Shown: in pieces, positions 45,740 to 55,548 of the stretch | Position numbering within the stretch: position 1 is the stretch's first letter | How the letters are laid out: each line of letters begins with the position of its first letter | Notes under the pieces: generated by a model | The model's input: only the letters and a program-made list of their open reading frames with translations | The model's database searches: none | What the model was told of the DNA's origin: nothing | Assembly (NCBI GenBank): GCA_963768945.1 | Contig: CAVYJW010000003.1 | Coordinates: forward strand, 1,860,001 to 1,924,000 | Reading direction: 5' to 3' | Source: RYN-230 sp963768945 | GTDB taxonomy: Bacteria > Actinomycetota > Actinomycetes > Streptosporangiales > Streptosporangiaceae | Length of the DNA: 64,000 bases | Program-made: the position numbers and the translations under genes

Positions 45740-47548
45740 TCACACCTGGCCCAGCGGGCCGGGGGCGGGGGCCCGGTTCCGGGCGTACCACGCCCCGGTC
45801 ACGCAGAGCGCCACCACGGCCAGCAGCGCGGCCAGCCGGGCCAGCGGCATGACGAAGCTGATCTGCGCGTCCACCACCGCGTAGAGCGTGCTGTGGCGGG
45901 GCGGGAAGCCCGGCATGCCGGGCATGGACTCCACGGTGCCCACGGCGAGCAGCCCCAGGACGACCCAGTCCAGCCGGGTCGCCGGGTACAGCACGAGCAG
46001 GCAGAGCACGGCCGCGCCGTACCAGGGCCGCTGATAAGGCCAGGCCAGCACCCAGGCCAGGCTCAGCGCGAGGGCCGGCATGACCGCGGGCATCTCCGGC
46101 AGCCGGTCAGGCAGCCGCCACAGCAGCAGCGCCGCCACGAGCACAAAGACGGGCACGATCACGAAGTCGACCTCGGCCACGGACGGCCGCACGAACGAGT
46201 GCACGAACAGCCGGTACAGGTTGTCGGCGGTGGCGTCCCGGTGGTTGGTCAGCACGGTCAGCGCCGGGCGGCCGAACCACAGGTAGGAGGGCACCAGAAT
46301 GGCCAGCGCCCCCGACGCGGTGGCGATCAGGGCGCCCAGGGACCGGCGGGCGGCCCAGGCCAGGCCCAGGCCGAACAGCGCGTAGGTGATCTTCAGGTCG
46401 GCGGCCGCCCCAGTCAGCGCGCCCGCGGCCAGGAACCGGGCCAAGTGCGGTTCCTCATCGCGGCGCCAGGGCTTTACCAGCAGCAGGCCGAGCAGGCCGC
46501 AGGCCGCGGCCACGGTATCGAGGTGACCCGACGCGACCAGGCCCCAGAGCAGCAGCGGGTTCAGCGACCAGAGCAGGTGCGCCCGGGCCCGCCGGGCCGG
46601 GTCACCGCGCAGCACCCGGTTGACAGCGATGATCACCAGGCCGAACGCCAGCGCGTTCCACACCTTCAGCCAGAGCACAATCCGCGCGGTGGAGACGCCG
46701 CCCAGTTCTGCCGCCGTGGCCTGCTCCAGGCTGGCCAGCGGCCCGTAGTCGGACGGTTTTCCCTGCCAGAAGTCCGGCGCGGTCTTGCCGACCGGGTCGC
46801 CGGCCCGGCGCAACTGCTCCGGTGTCATCCGGTACGGATTGTGGCCGAGTACGACGATCCGGCCGTACGCCGCGTAGTCGAGCGCGTCGGACGACCCGGC
46901 GGCCGGCAGGACGGTCAGCACCGCGGTGACGATGAACGCCGCGCCGAGCAGCAGCCGGATGGGCGGGCGGGCACCACGGCGCACCGCCACCAGGCCGGCC
47001 GCCACCCCGGCCGCCCCGCACACCGACGCGGCCCACAGCACGATGGTCACGGCGGCGACTGGCAACGGCCACGAGAACCACCAGGGCGGCCCGGCCGGGG
47101 GCCGGGGAGTGGACACGACCGCGCTGCCCGGCCCGGCCGCGGAGATGAACACGAAGACGGCGATCGCGGCCGTGATGGCCGCCGCCGAGAACCAGCCCAG
47201 CAGGCAGGTACGCCGGCCCGCGGACGGCTGAGCCGCCCGGCCGGCGGACGGCGCGGGCGGGCCGGATGGTGGCGCCGGCGGGCGCGCCGGTATCAGGGTG
47301 TCCGGGCTGCTGTCCTGCTCGTCTATCGGGCACGCTCCGGTGGCGAGAGTTGACCGCAGGCCCGACTGCCCGTACCCGGGCAGGGCCCGCGCCAGAGGGC
47401 CGGTGGATCCCCGCGGCCGCTCAGCCGGATACGAACCAATGCCCGGCCTGCTCGCCAACAGTAAACGGGAAATACGGTAACAGGTCCCTGATAGACCACT
47501 GAAAGTGGCAAATATAGCGCCAGGGAAAGGTAACCGGATGGCCCGCAT
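45740..47548 (-). CDS. GT-C membrane glycosyltransferase, copy A (MptB-like)
   Basis: Up to 602 aa with about 12 membrane helices. The motif DYAAYGRIVVLGHNPY followed by DFWQGKPSDYGPLASLEQ is that of polyprenol-phosphate-sugar-dependent GT-C/GT87 mannosyltransferases such as mycobacterial MptA/MptB, where an Asp in the first outer loop is catalytic. Residues 1 to about 105 before GRRTCLLGW are low-complexity and their use is doubtful; a promoter-like TATATT at 47511-47516 lies inside this extension, so the real start is probably below 47500. From 47228 down to 45754 the DNA is almost identical to copy B. It probably extends a cell-envelope glycan; the sugar is not determinable. Confidence 0.82.
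   Translation of the reverse strand: MRAIRLPFPGAIFATFSGLSGTCYRISRLLLASRPGIGSYPAERPRGSTGPLARALPGYGQSGLRSTLATGACPIDEQDSSPDTLIPARPPAPPSGPPAPSAGRAAQPSAGRRTCLLGWFSAAAITAAIAVFVFISAAGPGSAVVSTPRPPAGPPWWFSWPLPVAAVTIVLWAASVCGAAGVAAGLVAVRRGARPPIRLLLGAAFIVTAVLTVLPAAGSSDALDYAAYGRIVVLGHNPYRMTPEQLRRAGDPVGKTAPDFWQGKPSDYGPLASLEQATAAELGGVSTARIVLWLKVWNALAFGLVIIAVNRVLRGDPARRARAHLLWSLNPLLLWGLVASGHLDTVAAACGLLGLLLVKPWRRDEEPHLARFLAAGALTGAAADLKITYALFGLGLAWAARRSLGALIATASGALAILVPSYLWFGRPALTVLTNHRDATADNLYRLFVHSFVRPSVAEVDFVIVPVFVLVAALLLWRLPDRLPEMPAVMPALALSLAWVLAWPYQRPWYGAAVLCLLVLYPATRLDWVVLGLLAVGTVESMPGMPGFPPRHSTLYAVVDAQISFVMPLARLAALLAVVALCVTGAWYARNRAPAPGPLGQV
45754..47228. repeat. 1475-bp tandem duplicate block, copy A
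   Basis: This block matches 47573-49047 at a constant 1819-bp offset with no indels that I can see. Differences are confined to 45858-45927, 46412-46473 and 46749-46774, plus single changes at 46177 and 46802. Confidence 0.85.
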
Positions 47549-47558
47549 ATTGCCGGCG

Positions 47559-49109
47559 TCAGGTGGTCACAAGCGGGCCGGGGGCGGGGGCCCGGTTCCG
47601 GGCGTACCACGCCCCGGTCACGCAGAGCGCCACCACGGCCAGCAGCGCGGCCAGCCGGGCCAGCGGCATGACGAAGTTGGTCTGCACGTCCAGCGCCACG
47701 CCAAGCCAGCTGTGGGCGGGCGGGAAGCTCGGCATGCCGGGCATGAACTCCACGGTGCCCACGGCGAGCAGCCCCAGGACGACCCAGTCCAGCCGGGTCG
47801 CCGGGTACAGCACGAGCAGGCAGAGCACGGCCGCGCCGTACCAGGGCCGCTGATAAGGCCAGGCCAGCACCCAGGCCAGGCTCAGCGCGAGGGCCGGCAT
47901 GACCGCGGGCATCTCCGGCAGCCGGTCAGGCAGCCGCCACAGCAGCAGCGCCGCCACGAGCACAAAGACGGGCACGATCACGAAGTCGACCTCGGTCACG
48001 GACGGCCGCACGAACGAGTGCACGAACAGCCGGTACAGGTTGTCGGCGGTGGCGTCCCGGTGGTTGGTCAGCACGGTCAGCGCCGGGCGGCCGAACCACA
48101 GGTAGGAGGGCACCAGAATGGCCAGCGCCCCCGACGCGGTGGCGATCAGGGCGCCCAGGGACCGGCGGGCGGCCCAGGCCAGGCCCAGGCCGAACAGCGC
48201 GTAGGTGATCTTCAGGTCGGCGGCCGCCCCGGCCAGCGCGCCCGCGGCGGCGAACTGGCCAAGATGTGGCTCACCGTCCTTCTGCCACGGCCTTACCAGC
48301 AGCAGGCCGAGCAGGCCGCAGGCCGCGGCCACGGTATCGAGGTGACCCGACGCGACCAGGCCCCAGAGCAGCAGCGGGTTCAGCGACCAGAGCAGGTGCG
48401 CCCGGGCCCGCCGGGCCGGGTCACCGCGCAGCACCCGGTTGACAGCGATGATCACCAGGCCGAACGCCAGCGCGTTCCACACCTTCAGCCAGAGCACAAT
48501 CCGCGCGGTGGAGACGCCGCCCAGTTCTGCCGCCGTGGCCTGCTCCAGGCTGGCCAGCGGCCCGTAGACAGAATGGGCCGTCTGCCAGGCCTTCGGCGCG
48601 GTCTTGCCGACCGGGTCGCCCGCCCGGCGCAACTGCTCCGGTGTCATCCGGTACGGATTGTGGCCGAGTACGACGATCCGGCCGTACGCCGCGTAGTCGA
48701 GCGCGTCGGACGACCCGGCGGCCGGCAGGACGGTCAGCACCGCGGTGACGATGAACGCCGCGCCGAGCAGCAGCCGGATGGGCGGGCGGGCACCACGGCG
48801 CACCGCCACCAGGCCGGCCGCCACCCCGGCCGCCCCGCACACCGACGCGGCCCACAGCACGATGGTCACGGCGGCGACTGGCAACGGCCACGAGAACCAC
48901 CAGGGCGGCCCGGCCGGGGGCCGGGGAGTGGACACGACCGCGCTGCCCGGCCCGGCCGCGGAGATGAACACGAAGACGGCGATCGCGGCCGTGATGGCCG
49001 CCGCCGAGAACCAGCCCAGCAGGCAGGTACGCCGGCCCGCGGACGGCGCAACCACAGACGGTGGCCCCGCCTGTCCGGCGGCCTGCCCGGGCGGCGGGGC
49101 GGGCGTCAC
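47559..49109 (-). CDS. GT-C membrane glycosyltransferase, copy B (MptB-like)
   Basis: 516 aa and about 12 membrane helices, paralogous to copy A directly downstream (copy A starts within 11 bp of its stop). It keeps DYAAYGRIVVLGHNPY but has KAWQTAHSVYGPLASLEQ where copy A has DFWQGKPSDYGP, an outer-loop change next to the expected catalytic Asp. A second changed patch is QKDGEPHLGQFAAAGALA, and a third is SFPPAHSWLGVALDVQTN near the C-terminus. GTG start at 49109 is the only good one in frame; sequence upstream is related to copy A but has a 1-bp insertion that breaks the longer frame. The sugar and acceptor are unknown. Confidence 0.84.
   Translation of the reverse strand: MTPAPPPGQAAGQAGPPSVVAPSAGRRTCLLGWFSAAAITAAIAVFVFISAAGPGSAVVSTPRPPAGPPWWFSWPLPVAAVTIVLWAASVCGAAGVAAGLVAVRRGARPPIRLLLGAAFIVTAVLTVLPAAGSSDALDYAAYGRIVVLGHNPYRMTPEQLRRAGDPVGKTAPKAWQTAHSVYGPLASLEQATAAELGGVSTARIVLWLKVWNALAFGLVIIAVNRVLRGDPARRARAHLLWSLNPLLLWGLVASGHLDTVAAACGLLGLLLVRPWQKDGEPHLGQFAAAGALAGAAADLKITYALFGLGLAWAARRSLGALIATASGALAILVPSYLWFGRPALTVLTNHRDATADNLYRLFVHSFVRPSVTEVDFVIVPVFVLVAALLLWRLPDRLPEMPAVMPALALSLAWVLAWPYQRPWYGAAVLCLLVLYPATRLDWVVLGLLAVGTVEFMPGMPSFPPAHSWLGVALDVQTNFVMPLARLAALLAVVALCVTGAWYARNRAPAPGPLVTT
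47573..49047. repeat. 1475-bp tandem duplicate block, copy B
   Basis: The partner of 45754-47228. Flanking DNA on the 5' side of both genes is also related but much more diverged, so the near identity is local to the coding core. Confidence 0.85.
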
Positions 49110-49517
49110 TGGTGCCGGGCGGCGCGGTATCAGGGTGTCCCGGCTGCTGTCCTGCTCGTTTATCGGGCACGCTCCGGCGGCGAGAGTTTGACCGCAGGCT
49201 TGACCGCCCCCACCGGGAGCGCTCCGGCCCGGCGATTGGTGGATACGCGACCGCCCAGCCGGAGGCGGGCTAATGTCCTGCCTGTTCCTTAATAGTGAAC
49301 AGGAAAGACGGTAATAGTGGTTCCCCGCAAACGACTGAATGTGGCAAATATAAAGTCAAAGAAAAGTATCAGGACGGGCATTGTAAGGCCCGCCGCGCTG
49401 CCGTCGCGGCCGGGCTGTCCCGGGGGAACCCAGAGCGGGTACACCAAGGCCCGGCTCGGGCCCGCTCGCAGGGAGCGGCAGCCTCAGCCGGGCCAGGTCG
49501 GTCGGATCAGCGCTCAG
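49110..49517. other. Upstream region of GT-C copy B and 3' flank of rbpA
   Basis: About 408 bp. Between about 49120 and 49400 it resembles the segment upstream of copy A (47300-47548), including the shared 12-mer GTGGCAAATATA at 49341-49352. No intact gene is visible. The rest, up to the rbpA stop at 49518, is GC-rich without a clear terminator. Confidence 0.5.
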
Positions 49518-49853
49518 TCAGGCGTGCTTGCGCAGCCGGTCCAGCGCCTCGCGCAGGATGGCGGCACCGTCCGTATCCGTGCGCCGTTCTTTCACGTACG
49601 CCAGATGCGTCTTATACGGCTCGCTGTGCGGCGGGCCGGGAGGGTTGTGCTCGTCACGTCCGGCCGGGTACCCGCAGCGGGGGCAATCCCAGGTCTCGGG
49701 CACCGCGGCATCAGAGGCGAAGCTGGGGCGGGTCTCATGCTTATTCGAGCACCAGAAGGAGACCCGGATCCTGGGCGCCGCCTCACCACGCTCCGCTTCG
49801 CCCATCGGGCCAGCCCCTACACGGCTTCCCCTGATCGCGTTGCCACTACTCAC
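49518..49853 (-). CDS. rbpA: RbpA, RNA polymerase-binding transcription activator
   Basis: 111 aa, full length. The N-terminus SGNAIRGSRVGAGPMGEAER binds the polymerase and promoter DNA, the zinc-binding core has SFWCSNKHETRPSF and WDCPRCGYPAG, and the C-terminal sigma-interaction domain is YKTHLAYVKERRTDTDGAAI. RbpA stabilises the open complex with the principal sigma factor in actinobacteria. GTG start at 49853. It is the last gene of the minus-strand run that begins at uvrC. Confidence 0.97.
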   Translation of the reverse strand: MSSGNAIRGSRVGAGPMGEAERGEAAPRIRVSFWCSNKHETRPSFASDAAVPETWDCPRCGYPAGRDEHNPPGPPHSEPYKTHLAYVKERRTDTDGAAILREALDRLRKHA

Positions 49854-49910
49854 AGCTCACCCCTTGCTACGTCCGCTCTTGGCCCGCCCGGCGACCCCCG
49901 GGCGCCCGCA

Positions 49911-50141
49911 TCAGTGGTTCAGCAGCAGATCCAGCCCGACGATGCACAGGAACCAGATGATGCCAGTGAAGATCGTGAGGCGGTCCAGGTTCCGCTCAAC
50001 TACGGACGATGATCCCAGCGTAGAGGAGACCCCGCCACCGAATAGGTCCGACAGGCCGCCGCCCTTGCCCTTGTGCAGCAGCACGAGCAACATCATCAGC
50101 AAGCTGGTGATGATGAGGACGACCGAGATTGCGATGACCAC
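49911..50141 (-). CDS. secG: SecG, preprotein translocase subunit
   Basis: 76 aa with two membrane helices (VIAISVVLIITSLLMMLLVL; LTIFTGIIWFLCIVGLDLLL) joined by the SecG loop HKGKGGGLSDLFGGGVSSTL. It assists SecYEG protein export. GTG start at 50141. Directly downstream of tpiA, the usual actinobacterial order. The 93-bp gap to tpiA shows no gene. Confidence 0.96.
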   Translation of the reverse strand: MVIAISVVLIITSLLMMLLVLLHKGKGGGLSDLFGGGVSSTLGSSSVVERNLDRLTIFTGIIWFLCIVGLDLLLNH

Positions 50142-50234
50142 TGCCCTGTCTCGTCCCTCCGGATGCCTGCCGCGAACCTGCCCTGCCGTAAACAGCGCTG
50201 CGTGGACCAGCCCTGCCTGGACGGCGGCCGCGGG

Positions 50235-51035
50235 TCAGGCGTTGACTTCTAGCTTGCGGTACCTGCATATCGTGGCGAACTCACCGGCATCCAGGCTTGC
50301 GCCGCCGACGAGAGCACCGTCAATGTCAGGCTGCGTCATAATTGCAGCGATGTTGTCGGCCTTCACCGACCCGCCATACAGGATACGCACACTTGCGGCT
50401 GCCTCGGCGCCGTGACTCTCGGAAACACGGCCGCGAATAGCCCCGCAGACCTCTTGCGCGTCCGCAGGTGACGCCACCTCCCCGGTGCCAATGGCCCACA
50501 CCGGCTCGTAGGCCACCACCAGCCCCGCCACCTGCTCTGGTGAGATGCCGGCGAGACCCCCGTCGAGCTGGGCGAGGCAGTGGCCGAGCTGTTCACCGGC
50601 CCGACGGACCTCCAGGTGCTCGCCAACGCACAGGATCGGGGTCATCTCGGCGCGGAACCCCGCCTTCGCCTTGGCGTTGACCAGCGCGTCGTCCTCATTG
50701 TGGTACTGGCGGCGCTCGGAGTGCCCGGCCAGCACGTAGCTGCAGCCCAGCTTGGCCAGCATCGGCCCGGACACGTCGCCCGTGTAGGCACCCTTGTCAT
50801 GCGGAGACAGGTCCTGCGCCCCGTAGCCGATCCGCAGCTTGTCCCCGGCCACGAGGGTCTGCACGCTGCGCAGCGCGGTGAAGGGTGGCAGAACCACCAC
50901 CTCGGTGGCCTCGTAGTCGGCCGGGGTGAGGGTGAAGGCGAGCTTCTGGACCAGCGCCAGCCCCTCGAAGTGCGTGTTGTGCATTTTCCAGTTGCCGGCC
51001 ATCAGGGGCTTGCGGGTGGAGGAGCCGCCGGTCAT
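50235..51035 (-). CDS. tpiA: Triosephosphate isomerase
   Basis: 266 aa. It interconverts dihydroxyacetone phosphate and glyceraldehyde 3-phosphate. Catalytic residues are visible: Lys in MAGNWKMH, His in VLAGHSERR and Glu in VVAYEPVWAIGTG; the phosphate-binding loop is ILYGGSVK. ATG at 51035 overlaps the pgk stop (ATGA). Intact. Confidence 0.98.
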   Translation of the reverse strand: MTGGSSTRKPLMAGNWKMHNTHFEGLALVQKLAFTLTPADYEATEVVVLPPFTALRSVQTLVAGDKLRIGYGAQDLSPHDKGAYTGDVSGPMLAKLGCSYVLAGHSERRQYHNEDDALVNAKAKAGFRAEMTPILCVGEHLEVRRAGEQLGHCLAQLDGGLAGISPEQVAGLVVAYEPVWAIGTGEVASPADAQEVCGAIRGRVSESHGAEAAASVRILYGGSVKADNIAAIMTQPDIDGALVGGASLDAGEFATICRYRKLEVNA

Positions 51036-52236
51036 CTGTCCGCCTCCAGTGCGCTGAGCCCGGGCAGGGGACGGCCTTCCAGGTATTCCAGGCTCGCTCC
51101 GCCGCCCGTGGAGATGTGGGTGAACGCATCCGCGGGGAAGCCCAGCTGACGGACGGCCGCCGCGGAGTCGCCGCCACCGACCACAGTCAGCCCGCTGACG
51201 CGGCTGATCGCCTCGGCCACGGCCCGGGTTCCAGCGGCAAAGGCCGGGAACTCGAACACGCCGGCGGGGCCGTTCCAGAACACTGTCTTCGCGTCGGAGA
51301 GCTTCTGGGCGAACAGGGCCCGGGTCGCCGGGCCCATGTCGAGGCTCTCCCGGTCGGCGGGAAACTCGCCGACGGGGACGACACGGTGATCCGCGTCCGG
51401 GGCGAACCGGTCGGCCGCCACCAGGTCAACTGGCAGGACGACCTCGACTCCCCGCCGGGCCGCCTCCGCCAGCACCTTGGTGACCTGCGGGATCTGGTCG
51501 GCCTCCAGCAGGGACTTGCCCACCTCGTGGCCCTGGGCGGCGAGGAAGGTGTACGACATCCCGCCGCAGATGATCAGCCGGTCAGCCCGGCCGAGCAGGT
51601 TGCCGATGACCGCGAGCTTGTCCGAGGGCTTCGCCCCGCCCAGCACCACGACGTACGGCCGCGGCGGATCGGAGGTGAGCTGGCGGAGCACGGCGATCTC
51701 GGCGATGACCAGTTCCCCGGCGGCGTGCGGCAGCACTGCGGGCACGTCGTACACGCTGGCGTGCTTACGGTGCAGGGCGCCGAAGCCGTCTCCCACGTAG
51801 AGGGTGGCCAGCGCGGCGAGCCGGGCCGCGAGGCCGGCCCGCTCGGCGTCGTCCTTGCTCGTCTCGGCTGGCTCGAACCGGACGTTCTCCAGCAGGCCGA
51901 CGTCGCCATCTGCCAGCCCGGCCGCCAGGGCGGCCGCCGATTCCCCGGCCACGTCCCCGGCCAGCGGGACGGGCTGGCCGAGCAGCTCGCTGAGCCGGGC
52001 GGCGACCGGCCGGAGCGAGGGCCCGCCCGCGGCCCGGGCGGCATACCCGTCCCCCTTGGGCCGGCCCAGATGAGCGCAGATGACCACCCGCGCGCCGCGG
52101 CCGGTCAGCTTCTTGATGGTGGGCAGGCTGGCCTGGATCCGGCCGTCATCGGTGATCACGTCGCCGTCGAGCGGGACGTTCAGGTCGGCCCGGAGCAGGA
52201 CAACCTGCCCGGCCACGTCGAGGTCGTCGATGCGCT

Positions 52237-52240
<4 letters not shown>
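51032..52240 (-). CDS. pgk: Phosphoglycerate kinase
   Basis: 402 aa. It makes ATP from 1,3-bisphosphoglycerate. Motifs: VVLLRADLNVPLDGD (substrate binding), VVICAHLGRPKGDG, VVVLGGAKPSDKLAVIGNLL and VVGGGDSAAAVRQLG with the C-terminal HISTGGGASLEYLEG. The start is the ATG at 52240, overlapping the gap stop as ATGA; the frame is open further upstream but only as gap shadow. Both ends are translationally coupled. Confidence 0.98.
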
Positions 52241-53265
<1,025 letters not shown>

Positions 53266-53457
53266 GGCAGCGCGTCTCCTCGTCCTTAGCTCTCGTCTTC
53301 AGCCCTGCGCACTGGTCTGCACCCAGTGGTACGCCTGCGTTTCCCGCTCTGACCCTATCGGACGTTAGCCATCGCGCGGGCCCACCTGGCCCGCCGGAGG
53401 CAGGCCTGACTCACCCAGCGTGACTGCCTGTCCGGGTGGACCCGTCCCCACCGCGGC

Positions 53458-53524
53458 GGGCCCTGCTGACCTGGGCTCTGCTGACCCGGGCTCCGCTGGG
53501 CCCGTGCTCCGCTGGCCTGCGCTC
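53458..53524. repeat. 15-16-bp tandem repeat next to the whiA stop
   Basis: Four imperfect copies of GCTCTGCTGACCCGG-like units immediately follow the whiA stop codon (minus strand) in the gap to gap. They may be remnants of coding slippage at the whiA 3' end. Confidence 0.6.
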
Positions 53525-54505
53525 CTACTGGGTCATCATCTCGGGGGTGAGGCTGGACTCGGTGTCGGGGACACCGAGGTCCCGGGCCCGCTTGTCGGCC
53601 ATGGCCAGCAGCCGGCGGATCCGCCCGGCAATCGCGTCCTTGGTCAGCGGCGGGCTGGCCAGCTGGCCCAGTTCCTCCAGGCTGGCCTGCCGGTGCTCGA
53701 TGCGCAGCCGGCCGGCCACGGTCAGGTGCTCGGGGGCCTCCGTGCCCAGGATCTCCAGCGCCCGCTCCACCCGGGCGCCGGCCGCGACCGCCGCCCGGGC
53801 GCTGCGCCGCAGGTTCGCGTCGTCGAAGTTGGCCAGCCGGTTGGCGGTGGCCCGGACCTCGCGGCGCATCCGGCGCTCCTCCCAGGCCAGCACGCTGTCG
53901 TAGGCGCCGAGCCGGGTCAGCAGCGCGCTGATCGCGTCGCCGTCCCGGACGACGACCCGGTCCACCCCGCGCACCTCGCGGGCCTTGGCGTGGATCTTCA
54001 GCCGCCGGGCCGCGCCGACCAGGGCCAGCGCCGCTTCCGGGCCCGGGCAGGTGATTTCCAGGGACATCGAGCGGCCCGGCCCGGTCAGGGAGCCGTGGGC
54101 CAGGAACGCGCCTCGCCAGGCGGCCTCGCAGTCGCACGTGGTCCCCGACACGACCTGCCGGGGCAGCCCGCGGACGGGCCTGCCGTAGTTGTCCACCAGG
54201 CCCGTCTGGCGGGCCAGGCTGTCCCCGTCCTTGCGGACCCGGACCACGTAGCGGTTGCCCTTGCGCAGGCCGCTCGGGGCCAGCACGATCAGGTCCGAGG
54301 AATGGCCGTACACCTCCGCGATGTCCTTGCGCAGCCGCCGCGCGGCTACGCCGGTGTCCAGTTCGGCTTCCACCACGATGCGCCCGCTGGCCAGGTGCAG
54401 TCCCCCGGCGAACCGCAGCAGCGCGGACACCTCCGCTTTGCGGCAGCACGGCTTGAGCACCGCCACACGGCTGAGCTCGTCTTTGACCAGGCCGGTCATC
54501 GCCAT
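53525..54505 (-). CDS. whiA: WhiA, sporulation/cell-division transcription factor
   Basis: About 326 aa. An N-terminal LAGLIDADG-homing-endonuclease-like domain (VKDELSRVAVLKPCCRKAEV, then GSLTGPGRSMSLEITCPGPE) is joined to a C-terminal HTH (GQLASPPLTKDAIAGRIRRL). In Streptomyces WhiA acts with WhiB to start sporulation septation. ATG at 54505 has GGGGGAG 8 nt upstream; GTG at 54514 and ATG at 54511 overlap the yvcK stop and are alternatives. The yvcK-whiA coupling is conserved in Gram-positives. Confidence 0.95.
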   Translation of the reverse strand: MAMTGLVKDELSRVAVLKPCCRKAEVSALLRFAGGLHLASGRIVVEAELDTGVAARRLRKDIAEVYGHSSDLIVLAPSGLRKGNRYVVRVRKDGDSLARQTGLVDNYGRPVRGLPRQVVSGTTCDCEAAWRGAFLAHGSLTGPGRSMSLEITCPGPEAALALVGAARRLKIHAKAREVRGVDRVVVRDGDAISALLTRLGAYDSVLAWEERRMRREVRATANRLANFDDANLRRSARAAVAAGARVERALEILGTEAPEHLTVAGRLRIEHRQASLEELGQLASPPLTKDAIAGRIRRLLAMADKRARDLGVPDTESSLTPEMMTQ

Positions 54506-54510
54506 CGGCA

Positions 54511-55548
54511 TCACTCCCCCTCGAAAATCTCTGCGAACGCCCCAGCCAGCTGACGCGGGTCGTGGCGCGGTGATCCATCGCGCATCGCCAGGTCGGCCAG
54601 GACCAGCCTGCCGCCCAGCAGGCCCGCGGCCTTTTCCAGCTCGGTGGCCGCGCCCCCCGCGGCCCCGCGATCGGCAAGCACGACGTCAATTTTGAGTTGT
54701 GGCGCGTGATCGGCCAGCACCTCCAGGTGGGTCTGCGGGGAGAATCCCTCTGTCTCGCCGGGCTGGGCGACCAGGTTCAGCGCCACGATCCGCCGGGCCG
54801 GCGTGCTGACCAGCGCCTGGGCCAGCTCGGGGACCATCAGGTGGGGCAGCACGCTAGTGAACCAGGACCCTGGCCCGAGCACCACCCAGTCGGCGTCCAG
54901 AATCGCGGTGACCGCCTCCGGGCAGGCAGGCGGATCCTCCGGGATCAGCGACACCGAGCGGACCCGGCCCGTGGTGGAGGCGCAGGCGACCTGGCCGCGC
55001 ACCGTGCTCAACGCGAGCGGGCGCTCCGGGTCGACCCCCTGAACCTCGGCCACCAGGTCGAGCGGGACCGACGCCATGGGCAGCACCCGGCCGTACGCGC
55101 CGAGCAGCCGGCCCACCCAGTCCAGGCCCTGCACGGTGTCGCCGAGCAGTTCCCACAGCGCCACGATCAGCACGTTGCCGACCGCGTGCCCGCCGAGCTC
55201 GGCCTCCCCGGTGAAGCGGTGCTGGACGACCCGGCTCCACGTCGTTCCCCAGGCGTCGTCCCCGCACAGCGCCGCCAGCGCCATCCGCAGGTCACCGGGC
55301 GGCAGGACGCCGTACTGGCGGCGCAGCCTGCCGCTGGAGCCCCCGTCATCGGCCACGGTCACGATCGCGCTCAGCTGGCGGGTTACCCGGCGCAGCGCCG
55401 ACAGCGCGGCGAACAGGCCGTGGCCGCCGCCGAGCGCCGCCACCTTGGGGTTCAGCGGCCGGACGGAGGGAACCATGCCCACGTCGGCCGGGCCGGGGCT
55501 GGGAAGGCCGGAGCTGGACGAGCCGGGAGCAGCCGGGCCAGCCGTCAT
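54511..55548 (-). CDS. yvcK: YvcK-family gluconeogenesis factor, UDP-GlcNAc-binding
   Basis: 345 aa (CofD-like fold). Motifs: KVAALGGGHGLFAALSALRR, VTVADDGGSSGRLRRQYGVL, PGDLRMALAALCGDD and ILDADWVVLGPGSWFTSVLP. YvcK links cell-wall precursor supply and carbon metabolism; in actinobacteria (CuvA in mycobacteria) it is needed for peptidoglycan synthesis under gluconeogenic growth. The Ser/Pro-rich first 30 residues are low-complexity. ATG at 55548 overlaps the rapZ stop. Confidence 0.95.
   Translation of the reverse strand: MTAGPAAPGSSSSGLPSPGPADVGMVPSVRPLNPKVAALGGGHGLFAALSALRRVTRQLSAIVTVADDGGSSGRLRRQYGVLPPGDLRMALAALCGDDAWGTTWSRVVQHRFTGEAELGGHAVGNVLIVALWELLGDTVQGLDWVGRLLGAYGRVLPMASVPLDLVAEVQGVDPERPLALSTVRGQVACASTTGRVRSVSLIPEDPPACPEAVTAILDADWVVLGPGSWFTSVLPHLMVPELAQALVSTPARRIVALNLVAQPGETEGFSPQTHLEVLADHAPQLKIDVVLADRGAAGGAATELEKAAGLLGGRLVLADLAMRDGSPRHDPRQLAGAFAEIFEGE

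Noticed and set aside
45740..49109. Tandem GT-C block as a transposon or IS pair
   Set aside because: There is no transposase, terminal inverted repeat or target-site duplication; the repeat is a gene duplication.
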